This document shows positions 23,941-33,850 of a DNA stretch of 64,000 bases, in pieces (the first letter of the stretch is position 1; every line of letters begins with the position of its first letter). The translations under genes and the position numbers were made by a program. The notes below the pieces were generated by a model, which worked only from the letters and a program-made list of their open reading frames with translations, was not told the DNA's origin and searched no databases. This stretch comes from SVFI01 sp964519385 (GTDB lineage Bacteria; Bacillota; Clostridia; Lachnospirales; Lachnospiraceae), in the NCBI GenBank assembly GCA_964519385.1, contig CAZFLR010000009.1, positions 1-64,000 on the forward strand. Reading direction: 5' to 3'.

Positions 23941-25158
23941 TTACAATCTTCCTCCGCCCAGAAGCAGCTTCACTGTCTCCTGTGCATTAAAATCAGCAAT
24001 ATCATCCGGAACATTCTGTCCGCATGTCACGTAAGACATCGGCGCACCGGTATACAATTTCAGGTTCAGCAAATTCCCCAGCGTCGTTGTCTCATCCAAT
24101 TTGGTGAAAATAAGGCTGTAATCTGTCATCTCCTTATACGAATCCGCAATATTGATAAGATCTCTGTACTTCGTCGTTGCGCTGACCACAAGATAAACTT
24201 CTTTTTCTACAGTTGCATCCAACGCGTTTATCATTTCCTGCATGTTGCTTCGCAGACTTGCATTATTGTGTGAATGTCCCGCCGTATCAATCAGAATATA
24301 GTCACATTCCTTAAAATCCGTCAGTGCATTCTGAATCTCCGCCGCCGAATAAATAACCCGGAACGGAACTTCAAGGATACTTGCATAGGTTCTAAGCTGC
24401 TCTGCTGCTGCAATACGGTATGTATCTGCCGTCAGAAGAGCTATCTTTTTCTTTTGCTCCACCGACAGCTTCGATGCAAGCTTTGCGATTGTCGTTGTCT
24501 TTCCCACTCCCGTCGGTCCGAGGAAATATATGACCTTCGGTCCTTTCTGCGCCGGTGTAATGGTGCTTGAATCGCCGAATTTCAATACCATTTTCTGATA
24601 TACATTGGATAAAATAAAATCTATCGGCATATTCGGCTTCATCGTCCGGTCCAGATCATCAATCAACTGATTGGCATATTTTTCATTCAGCTCGTTTTCC
24701 ATCATGACATTATAAAGGAGCTTGAAGAACTCAACATTTTCATTCTTTTCTTCCTCTTTGTCCGCTTGCGGTTTTCCGCTTCCCATCTGCTTCTCAAGCA
24801 TACTCTGGAGGGTATCTAGTTTTTCTTCGATTCCTTTGTCCGGCTTTTCGTCAACCGGCTTGTTTGCAGCCTTTTTTTCGGCCGCTTGCTCCGCCACTCT
24901 TTCCGGCTCCTTCTTCTGCACCTGACTCTGCGCAATCTCACTGACTGCAGCAACCGCGGACCTTAAGTTTGCCGTCTGGTCAACCGTATCTTCCTCCAGT
25001 GCCACCGTAACCTCAATCATCTGAGGCTTCAATATGCTAAAAAGTCCTTTTTTCTTGACCTGCTTCACATTCATGAGAACAACTGAATTTCCAAGCTCCT
25101 TTTTGGCTGCTGCCAGAGCCTCTTCCTCTGTCCTTCCCTGAAACTTTTTAATAATCAT
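23941..25158 (-). CDS. flhF: SRP-family GTPase FlhF
   Basis: Guides flagellar basal body assembly. The 405 residues comprise an N-terminal basic B domain (MIIKKFQGRTEEEALAAAKK), a Lys/Glu/Ala-rich linker (80-145), and the NG domain with GPTGVGKT (214-221), LLTADTYRIAA, DTAGHS and FTKLDET. The ATG follows the flhA TAA directly (TAAATG), so translation is coupled. Confidence 0.96.
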   Translation of the reverse strand: MIIKKFQGRTEEEALAAAKKELGNSVVLMNVKQVKKKGLFSILKPQMIEVTVALEEDTVDQTANLRSAVAAVSEIAQSQVQKKEPERVAEQAAEKKAANKPVDEKPDKGIEEKLDTLQSMLEKQMGSGKPQADKEEEKNENVEFFKLLYNVMMENELNEKYANQLIDDLDRTMKPNMPIDFILSNVYQKMVLKFGDSSTITPAQKGPKVIYFLGPTGVGKTTTIAKLASKLSVEQKKKIALLTADTYRIAAAEQLRTYASILEVPFRVIYSAAEIQNALTDFKECDYILIDTAGHSHNNASLRSNMQEMINALDATVEKEVYLVVSATTKYRDLINIADSYKEMTDYSLIFTKLDETTTLGNLLNLKLYTGAPMSYVTCGQNVPDDIADFNAQETVKLLLGGGRL

Positions 25159-27192
25159 TTATGCACTCACCATCCCTACAGATTGTAACTCTACATTCGT
25201 TTCCACTTCATTGTAAGACACCACGATTAAATCCTTGAAATAATCCTCTGTCAGACGTTTAAAATACATACGGACAATCGGTGATGTTATGATAATCGGA
25301 TTCTTTCCGAGACTTTCCAGTTTTTCCACTTCCGCCTGCACGCTTGCCATAATCGCCTTCGTGCGCTCCGGTGCAAGTGTCAGATACGCTCCCTGCTCTG
25401 TCTGTTTCACACTTCCCATAATTTCCTGTTCAACCTTAGGATCAAGTGTCACGACACTCGTCGTCTCATTTGCCGGAAAATACCGGGCAGAAATTGCTCT
25501 TTTCAGGCTCTGGCGCGCATACTCTGTCAGAATATCCGTATCACGTGTTGACGGCGCGTAATCCGCCAGTGTCTCAAATATCGTAAGAAGGTCACGTATG
25601 GATATTCCCTCTTTAAGCAGATTCTGCAATACCTTCTGCACCTCGCCAAGTCCGAGCATCTTTGGAACAAGTTCTTCCACAATGGAAGGATTAGACTCCT
25701 TCAGGTTGTCCACCAGATTTTGTACATCCTGACGGCTCAGCAGCTCTGCTATATGCTGACGAATGACCTCCGTCAGATGCGTTGCGATGATGGAAGGCGG
25801 ATCTACCACGGTGTAACCGAGGGTTTCCGCACGCTCCCTCTGTCCCTCCGTAATCCATACGGCCGGAAGATGGAAGGATGGCTCAAATGTCTTGATACCC
25901 GTAATTTCTTCCTCGACATAGCCCGGATTCATTGCCATATAATGATCAAACAAAATCTCTCCTTCGCTGACCTGAATACCTTTGATTTTTATAATATACT
26001 GATTCGGATTAAGCTGAATATTATCACGAAGTCGTATGATAGGAACAATCGTACCCAACTCAAGTGCAATCTGTCTTCGTATCATAACCACGCGGTCAAG
26101 CAAATCTCCCCCCTGGTTCACATCAGCAAGAGGAATGATGCCATAACCGAATTCCAATTCAATCGGGTCAACCTGAAGAAGCGATGTAACATTCTCAGGC
26201 TGTCTGATTTCTTCGACCGCCATCTCCTCTTCGCTGGCCTCACTCTCAATCTGCGCCGTCTCAATGGTTCCTGCCATCATACGTCCAACCACGATAAAGA
26301 CAGCTCCCACAGTCAGGAAAATCAGTGTATTAAGCGGAGTAATAATACCCAGTCCGATTAATACGACTCCCACCAGATACATGGTCTTCGGAACACCGAA
26401 AAGCTGTTTGACAAGCACTGCTCCGAAATCTGCATCCTTACTCCCTTTCGTCACAAGAATACCGGTCGAAAGAGAAATCAAAAGGGAAGGAATCTGGCTG
26501 ACAAGTCCGTCTCCGATTGTAAGCACCGCATACTCCTGAAGTGCGGATGAAAAATCCATATTCTGACGAAGCACGCCCATCAGGATACCACCAATAATGT
26601 TTACTGCCGTAATGATAAGACCGGCCGTTGCATCTCCCTTAACGTACTTCACCGCACCATCCATAGAGCCGAAGAAGCTGGCTTCCTGCTGGATTTTATC
26701 ACGGCGTTCCTTCGCCTGCTTGTCCGTAATGGCACCGGTGTTCAGGTCGGCATCAATTGCCATCTGTTTACCTGGCATGGCATCCAGTGTGAATCTGGCT
26801 GTTACTTCCGCTACTCGCTCGGAACCTTTGTTGATTACCATAAACTGTACGATAATCAGAATAACGAATACAATAGCACCCATAACAAGGTCGTTACCGC
26901 CTACGAATTCACCGAAGGTTCTGACTACGTTACCCGGGTCTCCGGTTGTAAGAATCAGACGCGTGGAAGAAACATTCAGCGCGATTCGGAATATGGTCGT
27001 AAACAAAAGAATCGTCGGATAATAAGACATATCCAATGCCTCCCTTGCAAACATGGAGCCAAACATAATCGCAAACGCAACCGCCATGTTACATGCCAGC
27101 AGCACATCCAGAAGTCCTGACGGAATCGGTACAATCAACATAATAAACGCCGCGAGGACATACGCCGCCACACCGATATCTGCTTTTTTCAT
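25159..27192 (-). CDS. flhA: Flagellar export apparatus protein FlhA
   Basis: Export gate subunit that binds chaperone-substrate complexes. The 677 residues show eight N-terminal membrane helices (to about 310), the conserved FHIPEP-type loop region with DAMPGKQMAIDADLNTG (about 140-160), and a C-terminal cytoplasmic domain. GGAGG precedes the ATG. It follows flhB by 31 bases. Confidence 0.97.
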   Translation of the reverse strand: MKKADIGVAAYVLAAFIMLIVPIPSGLLDVLLACNMAVAFAIMFGSMFAREALDMSYYPTILLFTTIFRIALNVSSTRLILTTGDPGNVVRTFGEFVGGNDLVMGAIVFVILIIVQFMVINKGSERVAEVTARFTLDAMPGKQMAIDADLNTGAITDKQAKERRDKIQQEASFFGSMDGAVKYVKGDATAGLIITAVNIIGGILMGVLRQNMDFSSALQEYAVLTIGDGLVSQIPSLLISLSTGILVTKGSKDADFGAVLVKQLFGVPKTMYLVGVVLIGLGIITPLNTLIFLTVGAVFIVVGRMMAGTIETAQIESEASEEEMAVEEIRQPENVTSLLQVDPIELEFGYGIIPLADVNQGGDLLDRVVMIRRQIALELGTIVPIIRLRDNIQLNPNQYIIKIKGIQVSEGEILFDHYMAMNPGYVEEEITGIKTFEPSFHLPAVWITEGQRERAETLGYTVVDPPSIIATHLTEVIRQHIAELLSRQDVQNLVDNLKESNPSIVEELVPKMLGLGEVQKVLQNLLKEGISIRDLLTIFETLADYAPSTRDTDILTEYARQSLKRAISARYFPANETTSVVTLDPKVEQEIMGSVKQTEQGAYLTLAPERTKAIMASVQAEVEKLESLGKNPIIITSPIVRMYFKRLTEDYFKDLIVVSYNEVETNVELQSVGMVSA

Positions 27193-27223
27193 TCCGTCAC
27201 CTCCCTTTCGCTGATTTTATCCT

Positions 27224-28333
27224 TTATATTTTGCCCTTCATATGATATACCATTGCCAGCACCTCCGCCACCGTCTGATAAAGCTCCGGAGGAACCTGTT
27301 CTCCTATTTCCACGTTATAATAGAGCATTCGTGCCAATGGTTTGTTTTCTACAATTTCTACTTTATTTTCTCTTGCCACTTCTTTAATTTTTGCGGCCAG
27401 ATGGTCCTCACCTTTTGCCAGCACAACCGGTGCCGGTGCGACCTCAAGATCATATTGGATTGCGACCGCAAAATGCGTCGGATTGGTAATTACCACGTCC
27501 GCCTTCGGAATATCCTGCATCATACGCCTTCGGGAAGATTCCTGCATACGCTGACGCTGTTTTCCCTTGACAGCCGGGTCTCCCTCTGCATTCTTGTACT
27601 CATCCTTTACTTCCTGCTTGGTCATTTTCTGGTCTTCATGGAATTTATACTTCTGATATGCAAAGTCAAGCAGTGCTATCACTACATACACAATGGATAT
27701 TTTCAGTCCCAGACTGATTGCAATATCCCCCGCCACGGCAATTCCCTGCCAGAGCGTCATATTAAACAGTAAATATATCACATCCATCTGGTCGCGCAGA
27801 GTCGTATAAACCACATAGACAATGAGCACAATTTTCAAAATGGACTTAAACAGCTCTATCAGGGACTGCGCAGAAAACATTCTCTTAAAGCCCGCGATAG
27901 GATTGAGCTTGTTAAACTTCGGTTTTAAGGGCTTCGTTGTCACATGCCACTTTACCTGAATCAGATCCGCCAGAAAAGCAAGAACGAACCCGACCGCCAG
28001 AAACGGTGCTGTCATAAGCAGGATATCCAGCATGACCGTCTGCAGATACGCAATCATATCTCCCGTTCTGAGTTGCCCGTTATGCAGCTTAATCAGTTCC
28101 GGAATACGGTTATAGCCTTCTGAAAAGGTTCCAAGAAACCGTTCGCCCAAAAATGACAGAACCGCCTTTAAAAGTATGAAAAGGCCAATCAGTGTCAGGG
28201 CATTGGAAATCTCCCTGCTCTTTGCAACCTGTCCTTCATCTCTGGCATCCTTGAGCTTTTTGGCTGTAGGTTCTTCTGTTTTTTCCCCTCCCGGTCCTTC
28301 TTTCGCGAAGAACTGAAGATCTAATTCCATCAT
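27224..28333 (-). CDS. flhB: Flagellar export switch protein FlhB
   Basis: Controls the switch from hook to filament export. The 369 residues include four membrane helices and the autocleavage motif NPTH at 284-287, intact. The N-terminus (LQFFAKEGPGGEKTEEPTAKK) is typical. It overlaps fliR by four bases (ATGA). It is a separate gene and not the FliR-FlhB fusion seen in some clostridia. Confidence 0.97.
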   Translation of the reverse strand: MMELDLQFFAKEGPGGEKTEEPTAKKLKDARDEGQVAKSREISNALTLIGLFILLKAVLSFLGERFLGTFSEGYNRIPELIKLHNGQLRTGDMIAYLQTVMLDILLMTAPFLAVGFVLAFLADLIQVKWHVTTKPLKPKFNKLNPIAGFKRMFSAQSLIELFKSILKIVLIVYVVYTTLRDQMDVIYLLFNMTLWQGIAVAGDIAISLGLKISIVYVVIALLDFAYQKYKFHEDQKMTKQEVKDEYKNAEGDPAVKGKQRQRMQESSRRRMMQDIPKADVVITNPTHFAVAIQYDLEVAPAPVVLAKGEDHLAAKIKEVARENKVEIVENKPLARMLYYNVEIGEQVPPELYQTVAEVLAMVYHMKGKI

Positions 28334-29115
28334 GGCATCATCGCCTCCACAAACGCGACAATCATCACTTTCATTTCCGTGTAAATAAAATCGCTGACAT
28401 ACGGAAGCATACCTGTCGTCAAAAGCATTATCAGAAGTCCTATCAGAATTTTTATCTGCATTCCGACCGCAAACATGTTGAGCTGAGGCGATACCTTTGC
28501 CAGAATACCGAGCACAACATTCACAATCAGAGTGGCCGCAAAGACCGGAAGTGCAATCTGAAATCCAATCGTAATATAGCTGCTGAGAAAAGCAATGACC
28601 GGCTCAACCATCCTGTCCGGACGAAGAACCGCTCCGGCAATCGGAATCAGTTCATACGTCTCCGCAATCGCCTGAATCAGATATCTGTGCATTCCGGAAA
28701 CCATTAAAATGAGCATTACCATGTACTGATAGTAAAAACCGGTAATTGTCGCATTTTCTTTCGTGGTCGGATCCATGGCATTTACCATGGCAAAACCAAT
28801 CTCCATGTCAACCATTCGTCCTGCAAAAAAAACAATAGAGCTGCATATATTGGCTCCCCAGCCAATCATCAGCCCGACAATCGCTTCCTTTAAAACAATC
28901 GTCGCATACTGCAGAACCGTATTGTAAACCAACTGCTCATGCGGCATTGTTGTAAAATATATAAGATAAGATACAAATAATCCCAGTGCAATCTTAAACT
29001 GTCCCGGAGTATTATTCATTCCGTAAAACGGAGCAGCATATATGAAACATGTCATGCGGACCATGATCAGTAGAAATATTTCAAGCTCTTGAATTGAAAA
29101 ACTGTACTCTATCAT
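28330..29115 (-). CDS. fliR: Flagellar export apparatus protein FliR
   Basis: Subunit of the FliP-FliQ-FliR export core. 261 residues with about six hydrophobic helices; the N-terminal LEIFLLIMVRMTCFIYAAPF is family-like. It starts five bases after fliQ ends and overlaps flhB by four. Confidence 0.96.
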   Translation of the reverse strand: MIEYSFSIQELEIFLLIMVRMTCFIYAAPFYGMNNTPGQFKIALGLFVSYLIYFTTMPHEQLVYNTVLQYATIVLKEAIVGLMIGWGANICSSIVFFAGRMVDMEIGFAMVNAMDPTTKENATITGFYYQYMVMLILMVSGMHRYLIQAIAETYELIPIAGAVLRPDRMVEPVIAFLSSYITIGFQIALPVFAATLIVNVVLGILAKVSPQLNMFAVGMQIKILIGLLIMLLTTGMLPYVSDFIYTEMKVMIVAFVEAMMP

Positions 29116-29119
29116 ACTT

Positions 29120-29389
29120 CTACCTTATGTATATCGCAAAATCTGACCACATATTCGTGATCAGTGTCGTTAACTGTGTCAGCATCCAGTGCCCCAAAAG
29201 CATTATGGATATAAAAACTCCGAGTATTTTCGGAACAAAGGTTAGTGTCTGTTCCTGAATAGATGTAACCGTCTGAAAAATACTGACAATCAGACCAATT
29301 ACAAGTGAAACCAATAAAAGAGGAGCGGACGTTAAAATAATGGTGTACAGTGCCTCATTGGCAATTTCCATAACCATATCAATCGACAT
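29120..29389 (-). CDS. fliQ: Flagellar export apparatus protein FliQ
   Basis: 89 residues with two hydrophobic helices and the conserved SIFQTVTSIQEQTLTFVPKI between them. GGAGTGATGAAATA precedes the ATG. It lies between fliP and fliR as usual. Confidence 0.96.
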   Translation of the reverse strand: MSIDMVMEIANEALYTIILTSAPLLLVSLVIGLIVSIFQTVTSIQEQTLTFVPKILGVFISIMLLGHWMLTQLTTLITNMWSDFAIYIR

Positions 29390-29446
29390 TATTTCATCAC
29401 TCCATTCCTCTTTTTCGTCTATTATATTTTCATGTCAGCGAACGCG

Positions 29447-30295
29447 TCACATGAATGTTTTTACCAAATTTACAATCACAAGATTCCATCCGTCCGCAAG
29501 AACGAATAACAAAATCTTAAACGGCATGGAAATCGTTGTCGGCGGAAGCATCATCATACCCATACTCATCAGTGCCGATGAAACCACCATGTCAATCACA
29601 AGGAAAGGCACATATATAACAAATCCGATAATAAATGCCGTTCTCAGCTCACTTATCATGAAAGCCGGAATCAGAGCACTTGTCGGAATATCCTCAAGCT
29701 CTCCCGTCCACTCATATCCGCCAATCTCGCAGAACATCTTTGCATCCTTGAGCTGTGTCTGCTTATACATAAAATCGCGAAGAGGATCCACCGCTGCTTC
29801 AAGAGCCTCCTCCTGCGTTATCTGACCTGCCTCAAACGGAACCAGTGCCTCCTCATTAATCTGCGTTATCGTCGGACTCATGATAAAGTATGTCAAAAAC
29901 AGAGCCAGACCGATAATCACCTGGTTCGGAGGTGCTGTCTGCGTATTCAGTGCCTGCCTTGTAAAGTGAAGTACTATCAGGATTCTCGTATAAGAGGTCA
30001 GACATATCAACAATGTCGGGGCAAGTGCGATTGCCGTGAGAGTCAGCAATATACGAATCGGACCTGCTACCGTTCCGTTTCCGTCATCATATGTAATTGT
30101 CATCGTGTTTGCGATATTCAGCTCACTCAGCTCATCCGCCGTCTCGGCTGTTCCCGGTTCGTTTATGTTGGTCCGGTCCTCCGTCGTTCCCGCACCACGG
30201 TCCCTTGTCGTCGCATAGACAGCCATCGTGGTACAAAAAACAAAAATACCGAGCATCAGAGCCAGAGCAGAAATCCGTAACGCTTTTCTATTCAT
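29447..30295 (-). CDS. fliP: Flagellar export apparatus protein FliP
   Basis: Central export-core subunit. Starting at the ATG at 30295 the protein is 282 residues: a signal peptide-like start (MNRKALRISALALMLGIFVF), a short polar segment, then the FliP domain with the LTSYTRILIVL and PPNQVIIGLALFLT segments and four membrane helices. Another ATG two codons upstream (30301) is equally possible; longer starts lie deep inside fliO. It overlaps fliO by about eight bases. Confidence 0.95.
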   Translation of the reverse strand: MNRKALRISALALMLGIFVFCTTMAVYATTRDRGAGTTEDRTNINEPGTAETADELSELNIANTMTITYDDGNGTVAGPIRILLTLTAIALAPTLLICLTSYTRILIVLHFTRQALNTQTAPPNQVIIGLALFLTYFIMSPTITQINEEALVPFEAGQITQEEALEAAVDPLRDFMYKQTQLKDAKMFCEIGGYEWTGELEDIPTSALIPAFMISELRTAFIIGFVIYVPFLVIDMVVSSALMSMGMMMLPPTTISMPFKILLFVLADGWNLVIVNLVKTFM

Positions 30296-30671
30296 TGTCA
30301 TCTGCCTGCTTTTTTCTGCTGTGCTTTGCCTTTTCAAGTATTGCCGTAAAATCCGGATAACGGGCCTGCGCATCTGCTTCCCTGTCCAAATTCAGTTCCC
30401 CGGGGTTCAGTTCCGCAACCATATGTACCGTATCCTTGCCAAGCCCGATAAGAAAATACCGGTTGCCCGCCCGTACAATCTGAAGATACTTGTTCTGTGC
30501 AATTCTGGTTGCTTCCACCACTTCCAGATTCCCCGTTTTCATCGTCTGTTTCTGATATCCCGCAATAAACTTTGATGTCCAGAACGTCAAAAACAAAACA
30601 AGTACAAAAATCAGAAGTGATGTGAGCAGTCTCACGACAGACTCAATCGTTCCCGAAGCCATGAGCACCAT
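30288..30671 (-). CDS. fliO: Flagellar biosynthesis protein FliO
   Basis: 127 residues: one N-terminal membrane helix (about 12-32) and a cytoplasmic FliO domain (LEVVEATRIAQNKYLQIVRA, then FLIGLG). It assists FliP assembly. The gene starts two bases after cheY, and its 3' end overlaps the start of fliP. The ribosome site is weak, in line with coupling to cheY. Confidence 0.9.
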   Translation of the reverse strand: MVLMASGTIESVVRLLTSLLIFVLVLFLTFWTSKFIAGYQKQTMKTGNLEVVEATRIAQNKYLQIVRAGNRYFLIGLGKDTVHMVAELNPGELNLDREADAQARYPDFTAILEKAKHSRKKQADDNE

Positions 30672-30672
30672 A

Positions 30673-31035
30673 TCAGCCCACTACCTTCTTTACTGCTTCC
30701 AGAACCCGGTCTGCCTGGAATGGTTTTACGATAAAGTCTCTGGCTCCTGCCTGAATAGACTCGATAACCATCGCCTGCTGTCCCATAGCAGAACACATAA
30801 TCACCATGGCTCCCGGATCTGCTTCTTTAATCTTCTTTAATGCCTGAATTCCGTCCATTTCCGGCATTGTAATATCCATAAGCACAAGATCCGGCTTCAC
30901 TTCCGCATATTTTTCCACGGCTTTGGCACCGTTTTCTGCTTCACCCGCAACATTATACCCGTTTTTTGTAAGGATATCCTTAATCATCATTCGCATGAAA
31001 GCTGCATCGTCACAAATTAAAATGTTTTTTGCCAT
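30673..31035 (-). CDS. cheY: Chemotaxis response regulator CheY
   Basis: A single receiver domain of 120 residues. D9/D10, the phospho-acceptor D54 (VLMDITMP), S82 and K104 (FIVKPF) are all in place. It binds the FliM/FliY switch when phosphorylated. Its place between fliY and fliO is the same as in B. subtilis. Confidence 0.97.
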   Translation of the reverse strand: MAKNILICDDAAFMRMMIKDILTKNGYNVAGEAENGAKAVEKYAEVKPDLVLMDITMPEMDGIQALKKIKEADPGAMVIMCSAMGQQAMVIESIQAGARDFIVKPFQADRVLEAVKKVVG

Positions 31036-31058
31036 TTCTTTTTCTCCTATTTTTCAAC

Positions 31059-32282
31059 TTATTTTACAATTTCCGTTACTCTGATACCAAAACTTTCTTC
31101 GATTACGACAACCTCTCCCTTGGCCACAAACTTACCGTTGACGAGCACATCAATCGGTTCGCCTGCAATCCTGTCAAGTTCAATAATCGTACCCGGTGTG
31201 AAATCAAGAATTTCAGCAATTGACTTTTTCGTTCTTCCGAGTTCAACCGTAACCTCAAGCGGAACATCCATAATCAGTCCAATGTTTTCCTGACTGACTC
31301 CTGCCGGTACTCCTGCTCCAAACGCCTGGAACTGCGCCGGCTGAATATTCATATTCTGAGGCATTACCTGCTGCGGAACTGCCATCTGAGGCATTGCCTG
31401 CTGTGGCATCGCATATCCCATAGCCATCGGATCCGGCATTTGCATCGGTTGCGGAGCCGGCATTGGCTGCGGAGCCGGTATCGGCTGTGGCATCGGCTCA
31501 GGCTGTGGAACCGGGTCAACCTTCTGAGGAACAAACGGTTCAGGTTCAGGCTCCGGCTGTGCCGGTGTCTCTGCCTGCGTATCCCCCATCTGATTTCCGA
31601 TAAAAATATCATACAGAGATTTTGCGAATTCTATCGGATAAAGCTGCATGATTGTACTGTCTACCAGTTCATCAATCTGCATTCTGAATTCAATCTTAAC
31701 AAACTGTTCATCCAGAAAAGGAGCGATATCTCCTCCGCTCTTATTGTCAAGCATATTGACAAGACTCGCATCAGGCGGACTGATATCTATCATCTTTCCA
31801 AGCATGGAGGAAAGAGATGTTGCAGAAGAACCCATCATCTGGTTCATCGCCTCGGAAATCGCACTCAGATGCAATTCACCAAGCTCACCCTCTGTATTTG
31901 TTCCGTCACCACCCATCATAAGATCGGTAATCACCTTTACATCATGTTCTCTTAGTATTAAAATATTGGCTCCGTCAAGCCCCTGCGTATATCGAATCTG
32001 AATAAATACACACGGTCTTTCATGGTCATCTATAAAATTATCCCATGTAGCAACCGACACAACCGGTGTTGTGATATTTACCTTGCGATTTACCAGAGAA
32101 AACAGCGTTGTCGCTGATGTGCCCATGCTGATATTGGCAATCTCGCCGATGGCATCTTTTTCAATATCACTCAGTTCCACAGTGTTGGCCTTCGTCTCCC
32201 CGGTCGCAGCCGGTGCGTCTCCGCCAACATCCATGCCACTTAGTAACGCATTTATCTCGTCCTGAGACAGCATACCGTCCAT
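31059..32282 (-). CDS. fliY: Flagellar motor switch phosphatase FliY (FliN-type)
   Basis: Switch-complex protein that also dephosphorylates CheY-P. The 407 residues comprise an N-terminal CheY-P binding peptide (MDGMLSQDEINALLSG), a CheC-like domain with two phosphatase helices (E47/N50 in GEIANISMGTSA, then SEAMNQMMGSSATSLS), a 100-residue linker rich in Pro, Gln and Met (about 225-330), and a C-terminal FliN/SpoA domain (SIAEILDFTPGTIIELDRIA). The linker contains near repeats of PAPQPMPAPQPM and is much longer than in B. subtilis. Confidence 0.95.
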   Translation of the reverse strand: MDGMLSQDEINALLSGMDVGGDAPAATGETKANTVELSDIEKDAIGEIANISMGTSATTLFSLVNRKVNITTPVVSVATWDNFIDDHERPCVFIQIRYTQGLDGANILILREHDVKVITDLMMGGDGTNTEGELGELHLSAISEAMNQMMGSSATSLSSMLGKMIDISPPDASLVNMLDNKSGGDIAPFLDEQFVKIEFRMQIDELVDSTIMQLYPIEFAKSLYDIFIGNQMGDTQAETPAQPEPEPEPFVPQKVDPVPQPEPMPQPIPAPQPMPAPQPMQMPDPMAMGYAMPQQAMPQMAVPQQVMPQNMNIQPAQFQAFGAGVPAGVSQENIGLIMDVPLEVTVELGRTKKSIAEILDFTPGTIIELDRIAGEPIDVLVNGKFVAKGEVVVIEESFGIRVTEIVK

Positions 32283-32285
32283 GGA

Positions 32286-33266
32286 TTATTCCTCCTCTCT
32301 GAATACCGTCATTACCCGCACAGCATAATTATCTTTATTCGTGCCCGGCAATGCAGTGAATTTTTTTAAATTTCCAACATAGACAGGAAGCTCCTCGTCC
32401 ACCTTGGTATCAAGCCGAATCACATCCCCTACCTGCAGATTGGCAAAATCCATCACCGAAACAATGCTCTTTCCGAGCACCGCCTTCACAGGCACCGTGG
32501 TTTTCTTAATCATCGACTCAATATATTCTGCATAATCCTCATCACTAACATTCTGCATTGTGGAGAACCAGAATTTCGTATTTAACTTATCCATGATATC
32601 TTCCAGCGTAATATACGGAAGACACGCATTCATATATCCTTCCACTTCACCGATTCGCACATTCAGCGTGACAATCGCAATCATTTCATTCGGTGCGATA
32701 ATCTGTGCAAACTGTGCATTTGTTTCAATTCGTTCCATAAAAGGATCCAAATCGACCACGTTTCTCCAAGGCTCCCTCAGAAGCTGCATACACGCGATCA
32801 TTATCTTATCAAGGATTGACATTTCAATCTCTGAAAATTCTCTGTTTTTTTCAAGTGGTATACCGGATCCGCCAAGCATTCTGTCCAGAATTGCAAAACC
32901 AAGATTCGGCGAAAGCTCCAATATGATATTTCCGTTCAAAGGCACAAAGTTGATAATTCCGAGTACAACCGGATTACTAAGTGCATTGGTAAATTCGGAA
33001 AAAGTAACCGTCTCCGAGCTTGCCACATTAACCTGTACCGTTTTTCTGAGATACACCGGCAGGTTGGTAGACAACAGACGGCCATAGTGTTCAAAAATAA
33101 TCTCCAGAGTTCGCAGATGTTCTTTTGAAAATTTAGCCGGTCGCTTAAAGTCATAATTCTTCGCTGTCTTCTCCGGCTGCTCTTTCATTTCTTCTACATC
33201 CAGTTCGCCGCTGCTAAGCGCGTTCAGCAAACTGTCTATCTCACTTTGAGATAAAACATCTCCCAC
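32286..33266 (-). CDS. fliM: Flagellar motor switch protein FliM
   Basis: C-ring protein that receives CheY-P. The GTG at 33266 (MGDVLSQSEIDSLLNAL) is eight bases from GGAGG; the GTG at 33275 overlaps that site. 326 residues: the CheY-binding N-peptide, a linker, a CheC-like middle domain and a C-terminal SpoA domain. The gene ends three bases before fliY. Confidence 0.96.
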   Translation of the reverse strand: MGDVLSQSEIDSLLNALSSGELDVEEMKEQPEKTAKNYDFKRPAKFSKEHLRTLEIIFEHYGRLLSTNLPVYLRKTVQVNVASSETVTFSEFTNALSNPVVLGIINFVPLNGNIILELSPNLGFAILDRMLGGSGIPLEKNREFSEIEMSILDKIMIACMQLLREPWRNVVDLDPFMERIETNAQFAQIIAPNEMIAIVTLNVRIGEVEGYMNACLPYITLEDIMDKLNTKFWFSTMQNVSDEDYAEYIESMIKKTTVPVKAVLGKSIVSVMDFANLQVGDVIRLDTKVDEELPVYVGNLKKFTALPGTNKDNYAVRVMTVFREEE

Positions 33267-33302
33267 CTGACTCACCTCCTGTTTCTCGTAATGTCCGGCA
33301 GT

Positions 33303-33827
33303 CTACTGTTCAATAATATCCCGGAATGTGACTTTATAAATAAATTCTGACCCATACATGTTATGGATTCTCTTAAGAATATCTTCCCTTACTGCATCGC
33401 CGTTATCCGCCTGAATCTCTTCCATTGTGTAATCACCAAACGCCTCGACGATCAGTCCTTTAATCAGACTCTCTTTATTGGCAAGTGCTTCTGCATCCCC
33501 GTATGTTTTGTAATCCTCATGCTTTGTGTTCATGACAAGGGTTACCGAAACGAGTGCAAAATGAGCATTTCCGTCCGCACCCTTTTTCAGCGGAATCGTC
33601 ATCTGCTCTTCAATATCATAAACTTCCGTATCATCGATGGAAACCTCAGGAACCGCTTCTCCCGCCGCTCCGTTTTCAAGTTCCAGATTTAAAATCGTTG
33701 CGATATCTCCTATCACCGCCGCCGTCTTTTTGTTCGTCGAAGTGACACTAATCATAATAATCGTGGAGAACACAATATTTACAATCAGCAAAGCAAGGAT
33801 GATAATCGATAATAAGTTCTTTTTCAT
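33303..33827 (-). CDS. fliL: Flagellar basal body-associated protein FliL
   Basis: A 174-residue stator-associated membrane protein: one N-terminal helix (residues 5-27), a linker, and a C-terminal FliL domain (FALVSVTLVMNTKHEDYKTY). AGGGAGAGG precedes the ATG. It follows motB, placing stator parts together. Confidence 0.92.
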   Translation of the reverse strand: MKKNLLSIIILALLIVNIVFSTIIMISVTSTNKKTAAVIGDIATILNLELENGAAGEAVPEVSIDDTEVYDIEEQMTIPLKKGADGNAHFALVSVTLVMNTKHEDYKTYGDAEALANKESLIKGLIVEAFGDYTMEEIQADNGDAVREDILKRIHNMYGSEFIYKVTFRDIIEQ

Positions 33828-33850
33828 TTATTCCTCTCCCTTACGCTCTT

